Shown here in pieces: positions 33,926 to 44,501 of a stretch of DNA of 64,000 nt (position 1 is its first letter; every line of letters begins with the position of its first letter). The stretch is from Ostrinia nubilalis (taxonomy: Eukaryota > Arthropoda > Insecta > Lepidoptera > Crambidae), in assembly GCF_963855985.1 (NCBI RefSeq), contig NC_087105.1, positions 8,372,501 through 8,436,500 of the forward strand. The letters run 5' to 3'. A program made the translations under genes and the position numbers. A model generated the notes under the pieces. That model did no database searches. It saw only the letters and a program-made list of their open reading frames with translations, and was not told where the DNA came from.

Positions 33926-35300
33926 TTCGAATTTTGAAATAATTGACGTATTATTAAAAATAATACGATTTAATTTTGAAATTAGAACGATTCGCGATGT
34001 TTTTTTTTTCTGTTTATGGCACAAGGAAAGGTACATTTGGGAATCAAGGAGCAGACTTTAGTGGCCAGTGCAAGTTCGAAATTCAAACTCTATTTAGTTC
34101 AAAAGAAAAAAATAACTTTTTTTAAGTTATGAAGAAATTTTGCAAATAGAACGATTCGCGATTGTTTTCTGTCTTAAGGCATATTCTCAGTCACCAGGTA
34201 CCTAGGTAGGTACTTGATTAATGCCCATTTTCACCATCAATCCATAATTGTTAAGTGACCCCTATGGTAACACATAACAGGAAAACGGGCATAAAAGGCT
34301 TGGATTTGGTGAAAAATAACTTGTGTAAATAGGAATATATTCGTGAACAAATCATCATAACCATGCGAGTGTATGTAGCTCGCACTTGACCGTTTGATGT
34401 CGCATTGGATAGAGAGCAAATTAAAATTTTAAAACTTTTTTACATTTTGGTAAAGTATCTGAAAAACGATGCGGTGAGCCAATGGTACTACTTTTTAAAT
34501 TACTCATTTGCTATTAGTTAGTGGTAAAGTTATTTAAAACTGTAACTTCATCCATGAAAATATTTTAACGAGTGTTTTTCTCTCGCAAAAAGTGGAATCT
34601 ATTTTTTTATTTTTGCACAACGGCTTATTTGACTGTTCGAAAAAATGGTTTGCATTCACAAAACTTTAGAACATGCCAAAAATATCTGTATTGAGTTTCG
34701 CTTCATATTATTTGGTACAATCGGAATACCTTTAATTTTGTCGATCCATCGAGTAAGGGGCGCATATTTTCGAATAATATGATTAGATTTATTAACCAAC
34801 TAACTTCATTTTAGATGGTGATGATTCGAATCTCCAATTAAATACCACAGTTATTTAGTTTAGTTTTAACTAAGACACTGATTTATCTCTCTTCATCTTT
34901 ACATTATTAATAACATAACATTGGAAATATTAACATTATTAATAAGAGGACGCCTCTATGAATGTGATAAAAAAATTCTATCGTCTCATGAATCATAAGA
35001 ATCTCTAATAGACTAAGAAGATGTCATTAACGTAAGCACGCCTAAGTTGTATTATTTTCCAGCTTCATGTGTATGACGCGTAAATTAAGTTAACTTCGTT
35101 ATTTCCTAATGAGAATTGTTTGCAAATCCTCAAAGCATTCGCTTGACAAAGGCTTCCAATGATTATCTGGAGCGCGGCCCGAAAGTAATATAAGTAAGCC
35201 AAATGAGCATTTCCCGCACGTAACTGCCGAAAAAGTCTCATTACTGTACCGACACCTAGCGAATCTGTTCATTAATATCTGGGCGTCTTCGTCACAGTGA
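33926..35300. other. Non-coding stretch with a small duplication
   Basis: Contains the second copy of gggaatca-ggagcagactttagtggccagtgcaa (split) near 34039-34071 and two gaacgattcgcgat blocks (33985, 34149). Otherwise nothing assigned. Confidence 0.4.
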
Positions 35301-35575
35301 GAGCCACAGCACACGATGCGTTGCGGCAGCGATGCGACGCCGCGGCGGAGCGGTGTCGCTGCATCATCTAAAATATCTGTGGGCACACGAGCGTTGCGGC
35401 ACTTCGTCACAGTGAGAGCCACAGCACACGATGCGTTGCGGCTGCGGTGCGACGCCGGAGCGGTGTCGCTTCGTCGTCTACATAGGAATATCTGTATCAG
35501 GACACACGAGCGGTGCGGCGTCGAGTCGCTGAAATCTTTGCGGTACGGCGCCGCACGCATCGTGTGCTTTGGCTC
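35301..35575. mobile_element. GC-rich MITE with internal duplication
   Basis: Ends gagccacagcacacgatgcg and cgcatcgtgtgctttggctc are ~20-bp inverted repeats with one mismatch. The first ~115 bp are duplicated inside (gagccacagcac again at 35415). A half copy lies at 50176-50246. Confidence 0.7.
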
Positions 35576-35868
35576 TAATAGAGGAAAATACAGAAGGTTA
35601 TTGTTGATTTTATCTTGAAGCTATTACACAGAATTCATTCAAAGCTGACCTGCCAATCTGAACTGTCGTGCTAGTGTTGTTGTCTTCTTATTCGCAGTTT
35701 CTTGTATGGCAATTATTATTTTTAATTTGTCTAGTCAATCAAGACCAATAATATGGTCACCCTATACTAGCTATAACCCGCACTTATAAATATTAGAATT
35801 GTAACTTGACAGACAATTCTAATATAAGTTACATTAGTACTACTTACTTGAAATAGATGGTCTCCTGC
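35576..35868. other. Non-coding spacer before BEL/Pao element
   Basis: No supported feature. The bases just before the LTR are tctcctgc. Confidence 0.4.
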
Positions 35869-36043
35869 TGTTGACGTCGGTTTAAGGTTTTATGGTTTAC
35901 CGATAGATGTCACCGCGCGCTAGATGACAGGTAGTTCACGTAGTTTGGCCAATAGATGGCACCTCTTAGATTAAGGCAAAATATTAGCGCGCGGTGTCCA
36001 GATTTTTTGCCCGCCCTTTATATATAACCGAGGAAAGAATAAA
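35869..36043 (+). repeat. 5' LTR core of BEL/Pao element
   Basis: Starts tgttgacgtcgg and ends gaggaaagaataaa. It includes tttatatataaccg as a likely TATA box and aataaa. Identical by eye to 43602-43776. After 36043 the two LTRs diverge abruptly, so the 5' LTR has lost its 3' part. Confidence 0.85.
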
Positions 36044-36270
36044 CAGTAAACTGGTTTTTAACTCACATTTATACCATGTATACATTTCTTCCATTTTATC
36101 ATATAAATCATCTTTCACATAAGAGGAATCAGTTAATTCATCAGACCCTGCACCACGCATTAATTCCCGGTGGCCTGATGAGAATTCAGCCCATAACAGA
36201 CTGTTCCACCAACTCTATTATATTTTCTATGTATTCCTTTGAAATTTGATTTGCTGATAACTTATTGAAA
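36044..36270 (-). pseudogene. Inverted N-terminal Gag segment
   Basis: On the minus strand the frames read YIENIIELVEQ, then after a frame change WAEFSSGHRELMRG, and YDKMEEMYTWYKCELK. This resembles the helical N-terminal part of BEL/Pao Gag, expected upstream of the DUF1759 segment but here in reverse orientation and joined directly to the LTR. Recognition is by pattern, so moderate. Confidence 0.45.
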
Positions 36271-36275
36271 ACTTC

Positions 36276-37143
36276 GCATTTGAATCCCTGTTGTTCCCAA
36301 GATGGTGCTTCCCAAGTTGTTTCGAAACCGAGTCATCTTAATTTGCCCAAAATTGTAATACCATTATTTACAGGCAAATATTCGGAATGGCCAACATTTT
36401 TTGATTTGTTTACTTCATTGGTGCATCATAATGATGACTTAACAAAGGTTCAAAAGTTCCATTACTTAAAAAGTTATCTCAAAGGCGAAGCGGAACAGCT
36501 TGTGAAGCACATTTCGATCGCAGAATGTAACTATGACAGATGTTGGGAATTACTGGAGGAGCGATACAATAATAAGAAGTACATATGCCAACAAACGTTG
36601 ATTAGATTTTTCAATCAGAAAACCATGGTTAATGAGTCCGCACCCATACTGAAAGAACTGATTGACACCACGAATGATTGTATGTCCACTTTACTGAACA
36701 TTGGTGTCAACGTGGGGAGCTGGGACGTGATTGTTGTACATATTTTGAGTCAGAAATTGGACACAGAAACCAAACGTAGTTGGGAGTTTTACGTGAATAG
36801 TCATAGCTCGGCGGATCAGCTACCAACATATTCAATGTTTCAGGAGTTTTTGACAAATAGATACCGCGCAATCGAATTTTTGGTTTCTGGATCCAACACA
36901 CCTAGGAAAAACGTGACTCAAAATTCAAATAAGTTGAAAGCCCTCCATGTAAATAACCATAGTTGTGTTTTATGTAAGGAAGCACACACACTTGCATTTT
37001 GCCCGGGTTTTGCGAAAGAAACAGTTGACAGACGTAGAGATTTCGTGCAGGACAATAATATCCCACCAAAAACATTCTGTAAAAATCTAGCCAAGTCTCG
37101 ATGGACTGCTGCTTGTTTATCTCTAAAAAGTAATGAAATCTAG
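36276..37143 (+). pseudogene. Gag (DUF1759-type) of BEL/Pao element, C-terminus interrupted
   Basis: LNLPKIVIPLFTGKYSEWPT and SYLKGEAEQLVKHI are hallmarks of the DUF1759 Gag core; a knuckle CVLCKEAHTLAFC is at about 36967-37005. Native sequence ends near 37060 (FVQDNN); the remaining codons to the stop at 37143 come from the inserted foldback element. No ATG fits the start because upstream sequence is inverted. Gag would form the particle. Confidence 0.8.
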
Positions 37144-37504
37144 ACAAAGTCGTGCCAAGTCTATGGTTCCTTACTGCAATTTCTTTATTATTATAGTTAA
37201 TGTTGTGTGACTTGGCCGTTGAAGGGTACAAAACCAGGTGCTCCATGGAACTTGGAAAACGTTGATTCACTAACCAGTCAAGTAGGCTTGATAAAGCTGC
37301 GTATTTCAATAATACATGTATGATTATCTTATAAAGATTGTTCAACGGCCAAGTCACAAAACAATAACTATAATAATAAAGAAATTGCAGTAAGGAACCA
37401 TAGACTTGGCACGACTTTGTCTAGATTTCATTACTTTTTAGAGATAAACAAGCAGCAGTCCATCGAGACTTGGCTAGATTTTTACAGAATGTTTTTGGTG
37501 GGAT
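37060..37504. mobile_element. Foldback element with 164-bp arms inserted in gag
   Basis: Arms 37060-37223 and 37341-37504 are essentially perfect inverted repeats starting atcccaccaaaaacattctg, with a 117-bp loop. No coding. It separates the Gag knuckle region into two parts together with the adjoining 37505-38269 segment. Confidence 0.9.
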
Positions 37505-38269
37505 TTCACTTCTTTTTGTATAAAGTGGCATAATTATTTAACGTCGTCGTCTTTTCTTTTAATATTAATCGACATTTTTTTTTACGATATTAAACACAAA
37601 TAAACTCAACGACCTGTAAAATGCACAACGAATCAGAAATTATTTTAATAACTTAGCGAACCTCACGATATAATAAACGAAATCAACGAAATGCAATTAA
37701 TTACACAACATTCAACTTAATCGACGGGGGGGTCTAGAAAGGGAAAAAAATCTGGACACCGCGGTGCAGAAAATCGACGCTCAAAGTGCTAGCGCCATCT
37801 AGCGGTGAGCGGTACAGGCGAACACCACGGTGCCGGTGTGGCGCTAGTAGTATTAATTATGAATGTGGTGTTACTCCAGATCTTCGATTTTCCTAGTTTT
37901 TATAGTTTTCCCTTTATGTAGTCATTAAACCCTAACTCTGTACCAAATTTCAGCTCTCTGAGTTTATGGGAAGTACTAGTTCTATTTTGATGATCATCAG
38001 TGAGTGAGTGAGTGAGTGAGTGTCATAAATGCGAAACTTTGCTTTCGCTTAACTTCGGAACTAAATGACCTACAGACTTGAAATTTTGGATTTTAAGTAT
38101 GTGATTATAGCTTATTAGATGACGAAAGTTTCTGCGTTCTGGTCTTATCCAGAGGTTCTCAAATAGAGGCCTGAAAATGCGGCGAAATGGTTCCAGTAAA
38201 GGATGGTACGGCAGTGTTTGCTTCGCGCTCGACTTGGCGGGGGCACTGCCGTGCCCCCAGATTTGATTC
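37505..38269. repeat. Additional inserted sequence in gag with (gtga)n and terminal hairpin
   Basis: Contains a dispersed-repeat-like block (ttatgggaagtactagttct), a (gagt)n run at ~38005-38028 and, at ~38232-38261, a stem ggggcac-tgcc-gtgcccc. It ends just before Gag coding resumes (FNCLGRSH). Could be one element with the foldback or a second insertion; a Helitron-like end was considered but CTRR is missing. Confidence 0.5.
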
Positions 38270-39356
38270 AATTGCTTAGGTAGAAGTCACCCAGCTAAGT
38301 ATTGTCGTATCAAAACAAGGTGTCAGATCTGCAAAAGGAAGCACCACTCACTGCTTCATTCTAATGGGAAATTTATTTCAGAGGCCAGTGAGGATAAGGA
38401 GCAAGGGTCTTCTGCAGTAGTCGGTTGTACGCTTACTACTGAAGAAGCAGGAGGTGCAAAAGGAAATATTACTTCGTGTTTTTCGGCGGACAAAACGGGA
38501 AAACAAGTATTATTAGCTACAGCTGTGGTAAATATCGAGGCTAATAACGGAACACGGAGAACGGTACGCGCTTTGCTCGATCAAGGATCGCAGGCGTCAT
38601 TTGTGACCGAAGCGACGATACAAGGTTTGGGTTTAAAGAAGACAAAGACGAAAAACGTTGTATCAGGTCTGGGAGGAGATAAAAAGGTCATCATCAACTC
38701 GACGGTTAACATCAACTTGCAGTCACGGGTCAATCCTGAAATCAAGTTCAAGGTCAAGGCGTACGTGTTAAGAAAGATCACAGCTTTTCTTCCAGAGAAA
38801 AAGGTTGGTGACCTGGAAGATTTGGATTTAACGGGACTTACCTTGGCTGACCCTGAGTACCACACGCCCAACAAAGTGGATATTTTGTTAGGTGCAGATG
38901 TGTATGGGCAGATTCTGCAAGAAGGATTAAGGAAGGGTATCCAGGGTGGAGTGATTGCACAATCTACAGCTTTAGGCTGGATCATTTCGGGCACGGTTAT
39001 GGATTCACAGCAGAAGCCAAAGAGTATAGTAGTAATGCATTCACTGATCGATGAAAATGATCTCCTTAAGAAGTTCTGGGAACTGGAAGCGGAACCTGAA
39101 ATAAAAAGAGAAAAAATGTTTACAGAGGAAGAAAAAAGATGTGAGGAGATATTCACAAAGACAACTTCAAGAGACGAGGAAGGGAGATATGTAGTTCGAC
39201 TTCCCTTGAAGAATGATCCTCCTTGTGTAGACAACTCCAGGGAGATATCTGAAAGGAGATTTCTTTCGTTGGGACGGAAATTCATGAAGAATGAAGCCTT
39301 GAGAGAGAAGTACTCTGAAGTGATGCAAGAATACATAGATCTGAATCACATGGAAC
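38270..39356 (+). pseudogene. Second half of Gag knuckles, DUF1758-type protease and start of RT
   Basis: Resumes with FNCLGRSHPAKYCR and CQICKRKHHSLLH (zinc knuckles), then the aspartic protease of BEL/Pao: RALLDQGSQASFV with its Asp, DILLGADVYG and TALGWIISG. It goes on to EEGRYVVRLPL and EYIDLNHME at the RT start, where a hAT-like element interrupts it. The stretch is open across 38525-39409, so this part has few disabling changes. Confidence 0.85.
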
Positions 39357-39749
39357 TAGAGGTGGGCGCCGATATAAAATTGGCCGGCGGCGGCGCGCCG
39401 ACTTTTTGACCTCGGCGGCGGCGGCGTCGGCGGCGTGACCTTGTTTGACCTTTGTTTATTAGGTTTTTTTTTAAATCTGCTTTTTTAGTATCTGTCGTCA
39501 ATACTAATCAGGTGATTTGCAGTTGGTTGGGGTTTGGGCCACTAGAGTGGTTTACCCTAGTAAATTAGCTCTCTTGATCATAGATACTTTGATATTTGGA
39601 TAGCGGGTTTGGCTGAGATCAGGTTCTCATGTATTTCCCAAAGGCGAGCGTGCCAATGTGCCGATAAAAGTATCCTTAATATGTATTTTTGAGCTCTTTG
39701 GAGGCACATAGTTAATGTTGGATTAGCTGACTGTCGGTGAAATATTATA

Positions 39750-40310
39750 TTCAGTTCTGTTTTATTTATATTTATGGTCTTTCCATGTCATCCTACGGTC
39801 CAGGATTTTAATGCAGGTTGATTGCAGCAATTTGTCGAGGTCTAGATTGGCCGGAGGATACATTTCACGTCTTAAATGATAATATGGTGAGACTTCGGGG
39901 CTTAATTACATGCGCCACTTGGTCAGCCAAGCAGCTGACTTTGCAGTCTAGTCACTTTAAGATTACAGTTTGAGTACATTTGAGGAATGCCGCAGCTTTC
40001 TGGTGTCTGGGCTACTTTGCTAGTAGATGTTATAGAGTATCGGACCAAATACAGAGTCCTGGGGTACTCCAGCTCTGCAGCTAAAAATAGAAGATTTTGT
40101 CACCGAGTTTGATTTAAAACTGTCTGTCACTGAGATAAGAATCCATCAGCAGGTAGTAGAAGCGTGTTAGAAGGTACTTTTTAATTTCATAGAGTAGTCC
40201 TTTATAATAAACCCAGCTGAAGCCGTAGCGAAAGCAGACGTACAAGATTCTTTCTTTTCCAAACATTGTACTGATTATGGTTGGTATGGTTTTTGCCAAA
40301 ATTTATGGTC
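39750..40310 (-). pseudogene. Jockey-like reverse transcriptase fragment (antisense)
   Basis: Minus-strand frames read FSWVYYKGLLYEIKKYL, LMDSYLSDRQF and, after a frame change, GVPQDSVFGPILYNIY, the RT sequence around the B and C motifs of jockey-type non-LTR elements. The YADD region that should follow is deleted or unreadable. Stops are present. It is inside the hAT-like element. Confidence 0.7.
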
Positions 40311-40779
40311 GGGTATACTATATTACATGGGTCATACTTAGGCAAGGGAATAAACGAGCAAGAATGATCCTTTTCCATAATTTTAACAATAAAAATGTCA
40401 GATTAATTCAGCGATAAGAGAATTCGTTAGGCGACTTGCCAGCCTTATGGATCATTTCCAAAGTTAAGAGGCGAGGCGACTTGCGAGGTTTGTATATAAT
40501 CCCGCTGTATCTCCAGGTCACCTAGATACATTCCATAGCAGCTGTAATAGACATTAAGGTACATACATTTACCAATTTTGGTGACAAATAGGCAATTTGT
40601 ATTAGTTTTTGTATAACGCCTGAACAAAAACAAAGGGTAATATTTTGGTGTTATACATAGATTTCGAATATAAAAAATATATAATTTAACTAATTAAGAC
40701 ATGACAAAAGAAATGAGGTATGTCTCGTTTCTGTCGGGCCTGGGTCACAGATGACCGTTCTTCTTTGCCTCTATCTTTT

Positions 40780-41555
40780 AGGCAGAAGTCTACGCCATTA
40801 TTGAATGTGCGGAAGCTAACCTGCGAAAAAATTATGCCATCCACATAATTTACATTAACTCAGACAGTCAGGCCGCGCTGATGGCCTTAAACTTCAACTT
40901 AATCACCTCAAAGTTGGTAGAAAACTGCATGAGTCGACTGAATACCCTAGGAAAACGTAACAGAGTAACGCTGAGATGGGTTCCAGGTCACGCGGGAATC
41001 GTGGACAGTGAAAATGCCAACGAACTGGCCAGAGCGGGAGCGGAGGAAACACAATATGGTCCAGAACCCTTTTGTGTCATTCCCAAAAGTCTCGCTCGAA
41101 TGACCCTGGAGAACATCTATTTAAACAAATCCTTTAAGACATGGTCAGACACGCCAGGATTCACTCATTCTAAAGCTCTTATAAAAGCATATGACCGAAA
41201 ATGCTCTAAGCAGATCATAGGACTGAGTAGGATCAAAATGCGCATCTTAGTTCGAGCCTTCACTGGACACTGCAGCTTAAACAAGCACTTGTCCACTATG
41301 GGACTGTCCGAATCAAGAACGTGCAGGATGTGCCAAGAGGCAGATGAAACGCCACTATACATTCTCAAGGACTGCGGACCTTTGATGCGCAAGCGGAGCT
41401 TACACCTGGGCAAACACATCCTAAGCCCACATGATGTAAAAAATATCGCCCCCCAAAAGATACTGCAATTCCTAATGGATGCAGGACTACAGGCAAACTG
41501 TAAGGAAAATAGCGGCGATCACAATAGATCGGTACCGGTCGCAGTGATACTATGA
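40780..41555 (+). pseudogene. RNase H plus C-terminal zinc segment of a non-LTR retrotransposon
   Basis: From ~40780 the frame reads EVYAIIECAE and INSDSQAALMAL (RNase H E and D motifs), then RWVPGHAGIVDSENANELA with the His region, then a C-terminal CRMCQEADETPLYILKDC zinc-like motif. It stays open to 41555. An RNase H of this type cleaves the RNA strand in RNA:DNA hybrids. The upstream RT is missing, so it is a 5'-truncated fragment. The ~224-codon ORF 40881-41555 starts in the middle of the domain. It could be captured cargo. Confidence 0.8.
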
Positions 41556-41763
41556 CTTTATTGCCGCTCATTTAATAGCCGCTCAACTCAATAAAAAATA
41601 GTTTTTCTGCGTTTGAAACACAAATTAGTACAGTATTGGAGAGGAGTCAATTGCAAATAGTTTGTACAGTATCAGTATCGGCGCGCCGACAGCTGGTCGT
41701 CGGCGGCGGCGGCGTGAAAAAATTCGCGGCGGCGGCGGCGCGCCGGCGTGGCGCCCACCTCTA

Positions 41764-43078
41764 CATGGAACTTGTACCTGATGATCAAGTTGACAATCCA
41801 TTGGCGATATACTTACCCCATCACGCAGTCATACGAGAAGACAGGGAAACGACGAAGGTACGGGTAGTGTACGATGCCTCCTGTAAAGGTAAGAATAATA
41901 TGTCTCTAAATGATAACCTTCTAGTGGGACCTACCTTACAGTCAGAGCTACGGCACTTGGTGATGCGATGGCGTACGTACCCCGTTTGTCTCACGTCTGA
42001 CATAGCCAAAATGTATCGGCAAGTGAAGATCTCGGAATCAGATGTGGATTATCAATGGGTACTCTGGAGAGATGACCCTGAAACTGAGATAAAGCACTAT
42101 AGAATGCTAAGAGTGACGTTTGGAACTGCATCTGCGCCCTACTTGGCTGTCAAGACATTGCAACAAGTGGCTATTGATGAGGGTGGGAGTTATCCTATGG
42201 CAGCGGAGAGAGTCTTAAGAGATTTTTACATGGATGACCTATTGACGGGATGTCAAACTAAAGAAGAAGGATTCAAGATATTTAAAGAAATGAATGAATT
42301 GCTGGAAAAAGGAGGATTCGAGTTAATGAAATGGACAAGTAACTGCGATGAGTTAATAGAAGAGATGAAAAGAGAAACAGGGATGAAAGAGGTTCAAGAG
42401 GGATTGAAGATTAAGTCAGATGAAACAATGAAGATAGTTGGACTTACCTGGGACCGCAGTGAAGATTCATTCCGTTACGCTGTCAAAGTCCCGAGGCTGG
42501 AACAACCTGTAACTAAAAGGAAAATAATTAGTGATATTTCACGATTTTATGATCCATTGGGCTGGGTAGGACCTAGCATCATGAAGTCAAAATTACTAAT
42601 TCAGAAGCTATGGTTAGCAGGAACTGAATGGTATGAAGCTGTACCGACAAATATATTGGATGAGTGGTTTACTTACCGGGAAGAGCTGAAATTGTTGGAG
42701 TCAATTAACATACCAAGATGGGTCCACACTGAGGTTAATTGCGTAGTCGAATTGCATGGCTTCTGTGATGCCTCCAAAGAGGCATACGCGGCGGTGGTTT
42801 ATGTCCGTGTGATTGACTCCGAGGGGAACATTCGTGTGTCACTGTTAACTGCTAAAACAAGAGTCGCACTAGTTAAACAGGTATCAATCCCGAGATTAGA
42901 ACTATGTGGAGCAGTGAACGTCAGCTCGAAAGAAAATGCAGCGGATGCAGCATCGCGAGGAGTATCACCTGCAGAATTAGTAGGGAATAGCAGATGGTTC
43001 AACGGTCAAGTAGAAGCCTGTATTAATTCAAACCGCTGTCAGTTATTTCAAGCGATGCTGAAGGTGTTTCTGTTTTGA
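41764..43078 (+). pseudogene. BEL/Pao reverse transcriptase and Peptidase_A17-like region
   Basis: RT continues with MELVPDD, YLPHHAV, RVVYDASCKG, FGTASAPYLA and the catalytic FYMDDLLTG. It is followed by SRFYDPLGWVGP and ELHGFCDASKEAYAAVVYVR, the Pao Peptidase_A17-like part. IPRLELCGA is joined directly to VNVSSKENAADAASRGV, so most of the RNase H-like segment is deleted in frame. The frame ends at 43076-43078 after leaving native sequence. Confidence 0.85.
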
Positions 43079-43459
43079 CTCCTGGTCATTTCCTTGTGGG
43101 AGAGCCTATTGTTACGGCTCCTGATAAGAGTTACGAGTCTCATAATGTGAGTTCTTTAAGGCGGTGGCAGTACACTCAGAAAATGCTGCAAGATTTTGGA
43201 AGGTATGGTCTCGTGAGTACTTAGCAAAGTTTTATAATCGGTACAGGTGGTCATCACAGCAGCCTCAACCACAGGTGGGCGATGTCGGGTTGGTGAAGGA
43301 GGACGGATTACCTCCCTGCCGCTAGCTATATGGTAGAGTTCGTGCTGTCCATCCGGGACAGGACAATTTAGTTAGGGTAATAACGCTTAAAACAAAAAAT
43401 GGGACAATTAAGCGCCCAATATCTAAGTTGTGTCTGCTTCCAATAGAGACTGATATGTA
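43079..43459 (+). pseudogene. BEL/Pao integrase C-terminal remnant
   Basis: LTPGHFLVGEPI, SLRRWQYTQKMLQDF, then after a 1-base frameshift WSREYLAKFYNRYRW, VGDVGLVKEDGLPPCR, a stop, and LYGRVRAVHPGQDN, RPISKLCLLP. This is the C-terminal domain of BEL/Pao integrase. The catalytic DDE core is absent. Confidence 0.85.
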
Positions 43460-43601
43460 AAGAGGTATAAGATAATATAAGATAAGTACTCTAAGGTAGT
43501 TGAATAGTTTGATTTTAAGTTAGCAGTTATCGGGTAGTTACATTGTTTGTTTTATTAGATAAGGAAGGACAAATTGCATATTTGTCCTTGGTGGGCGATT
43601 A

Positions 43602-43776
43602 TGTTGACGTCGGTTTAAGGTTTTATGGTTTACCGATAGATGTCACCGCGCGCTAGATGACAGGTAGTTCACGTAGTTTGGCCAATAGATGGCACCTCTT
43701 AGATTAAGGCAAAATATTAGCGCGCGGTGTCCAGATTTTTTGCCCGCCCTTTATATATAACCGAGGAAAGAATAAA
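43602..43776 (+). repeat. 3' LTR core of BEL/Pao element
   Basis: Identical by eye to 35869-36043; preceded by ggtgggcgattatg, a purine-rich tract that may serve as polypurine primer. Downstream sequence to about 43920 may be the rest of the LTR. Confidence 0.85.
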
Positions 43777-44101
43777 TTTGAATTCAGTTGACCTCAAGAC
43801 GGTGTTTGATTCACTAGTTAGTAGTAACCCTAGTCAGTGTAGGAGTGAGTGATAGTAGTGATAAAGGCTAGGAGTGCTCAGGGTGAGGGAATTCCACCCT
43901 CTCACTACGGGAGGGTTAAATACCTGCCAAACAATAACAACTTCCAATTTCACAACAATATTTCTGACTTGACCCTAAAACTACTTTCGAGTAGGTATGT
44001 CAAAGCTGACCCGGAATCTGTCTCTAAAAATCCCATAGAAATATCTCAATATCCCATAGAAGAAAGGCCGTACATTTTATCCCAAATCCTGAATGTTTCC
44101 C
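43777..44101. other. Possible remainder of 3' LTR and dispersed repeat
   Basis: No gene. The open frame 43849-44217 looks like antisense of a common repeat rather than a protein. Confidence 0.35.
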
Positions 44102-44235
44102 GGAAACTTTTCCAATTTTCCCAAACACATAAGAACCTTCCTCGAATCATTCATTCAATCATTATTAAAATTGCCGAATTGAAAACGCATTTGATGATTA
44201 TTTTCATTTTTATATAAGATATGTATACCGTTTGT

Positions 44236-44501
44236 CGGCCGTTTGGTGTAGTGGTTCAGAACGGACTACTATGCCGAGAGGTCCCGGGTTCGATTCCCGG
44301 CCGGGCAGAAATTGAAATGATGAATTTTAATTTCTGTGACGGGTCTGGGTGTTACTATGTATAATATGTATGTATTTAAAAAAAAAAAATGTATATAAGT
44401 AGTGTATCCGTCAAGCTAGCACCCATAACACAAGCATTAAGTTGCTTACTTTGGGGCTAGCTGGCGCTGTGTGAAATTGTCCAAAGATTTAAAAAAAAAA
44501 A
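44236..44501 (+). mobile_element. tRNA-derived SINE with A and B boxes
   Basis: tttggtgtagtggttcag carries box A and gggttcgattcccggccggg carries box B of RNA polymerase III. The tail part has a ctagcacccataacacaagc block, ggggctagctggcgctgtgt and gaaattgtccaaagattt, ending in A10. I recognise it as the type described as HaSE-like SINEs in noctuid moths; naming is from memory. Confidence 0.85.

Larger units (their letters stand above)
39357..41763. mobile_element. hAT-like TIR element carrying non-LTR retrotransposon pieces
   Basis: tagaggtgggcgcc at 39357 and its complement at the end (41750-41763) are 14-bp TIRs, flanked by the 8-bp duplication catggaac (39349-39356 and 41764-41771), which restores the RT frame on removal. 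Subterminal regions at both ends are rich in ggcggcggcg and gcgcgcc. No transposase. The interior holds an antisense RT fragment and a sense RNase H segment. Confidence 0.85.
35869..43776 (+). mobile_element. Rearranged BEL/Pao LTR retrotransposon
   Basis: Identical 175-bp LTR cores at both ends, and Gag, DUF1758-type protease, reverse transcriptase and Peptidase_A17-like segments between them in BEL/Pao order. The interior is broken by an apparent Gag inversion, a foldback insertion, a hAT-like insertion, and deletion of most of RNase H and integrase. No intact Pol. The 3' LTR probably runs on past 43776; the downstream cctgc at ~43922 matches cctgc before the 5' LTR and could be a 5-bp target duplication. 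Confidence 0.85.

Noticed and set aside
35099..35618. Overlapping opposite-strand ORFs of 153 and 100 codons
   Set aside because: They lie over a GC-rich MITE; no coding features.
38232..38269. Helitron 3' end
   Set aside because: A stem ggggcac/gtgcccc is present but no CTRR terminus follows.
38581..39336. 251-codon minus-strand ORF
   Set aside because: Shadow of the BEL/Pao protease on the opposite strand.
43849..44217. 122-codon ORF after the BEL/Pao element
   Set aside because: It runs across the LTR flank and into repeat-like sequence shared with 46222; composition looks like antisense of a dispersed repeat.
44236..44310. Functional tRNA gene
   Set aside because: Box A and B are present but the flanking sequence does not fold as a cloverleaf and continues into a SINE body with a poly-A end.
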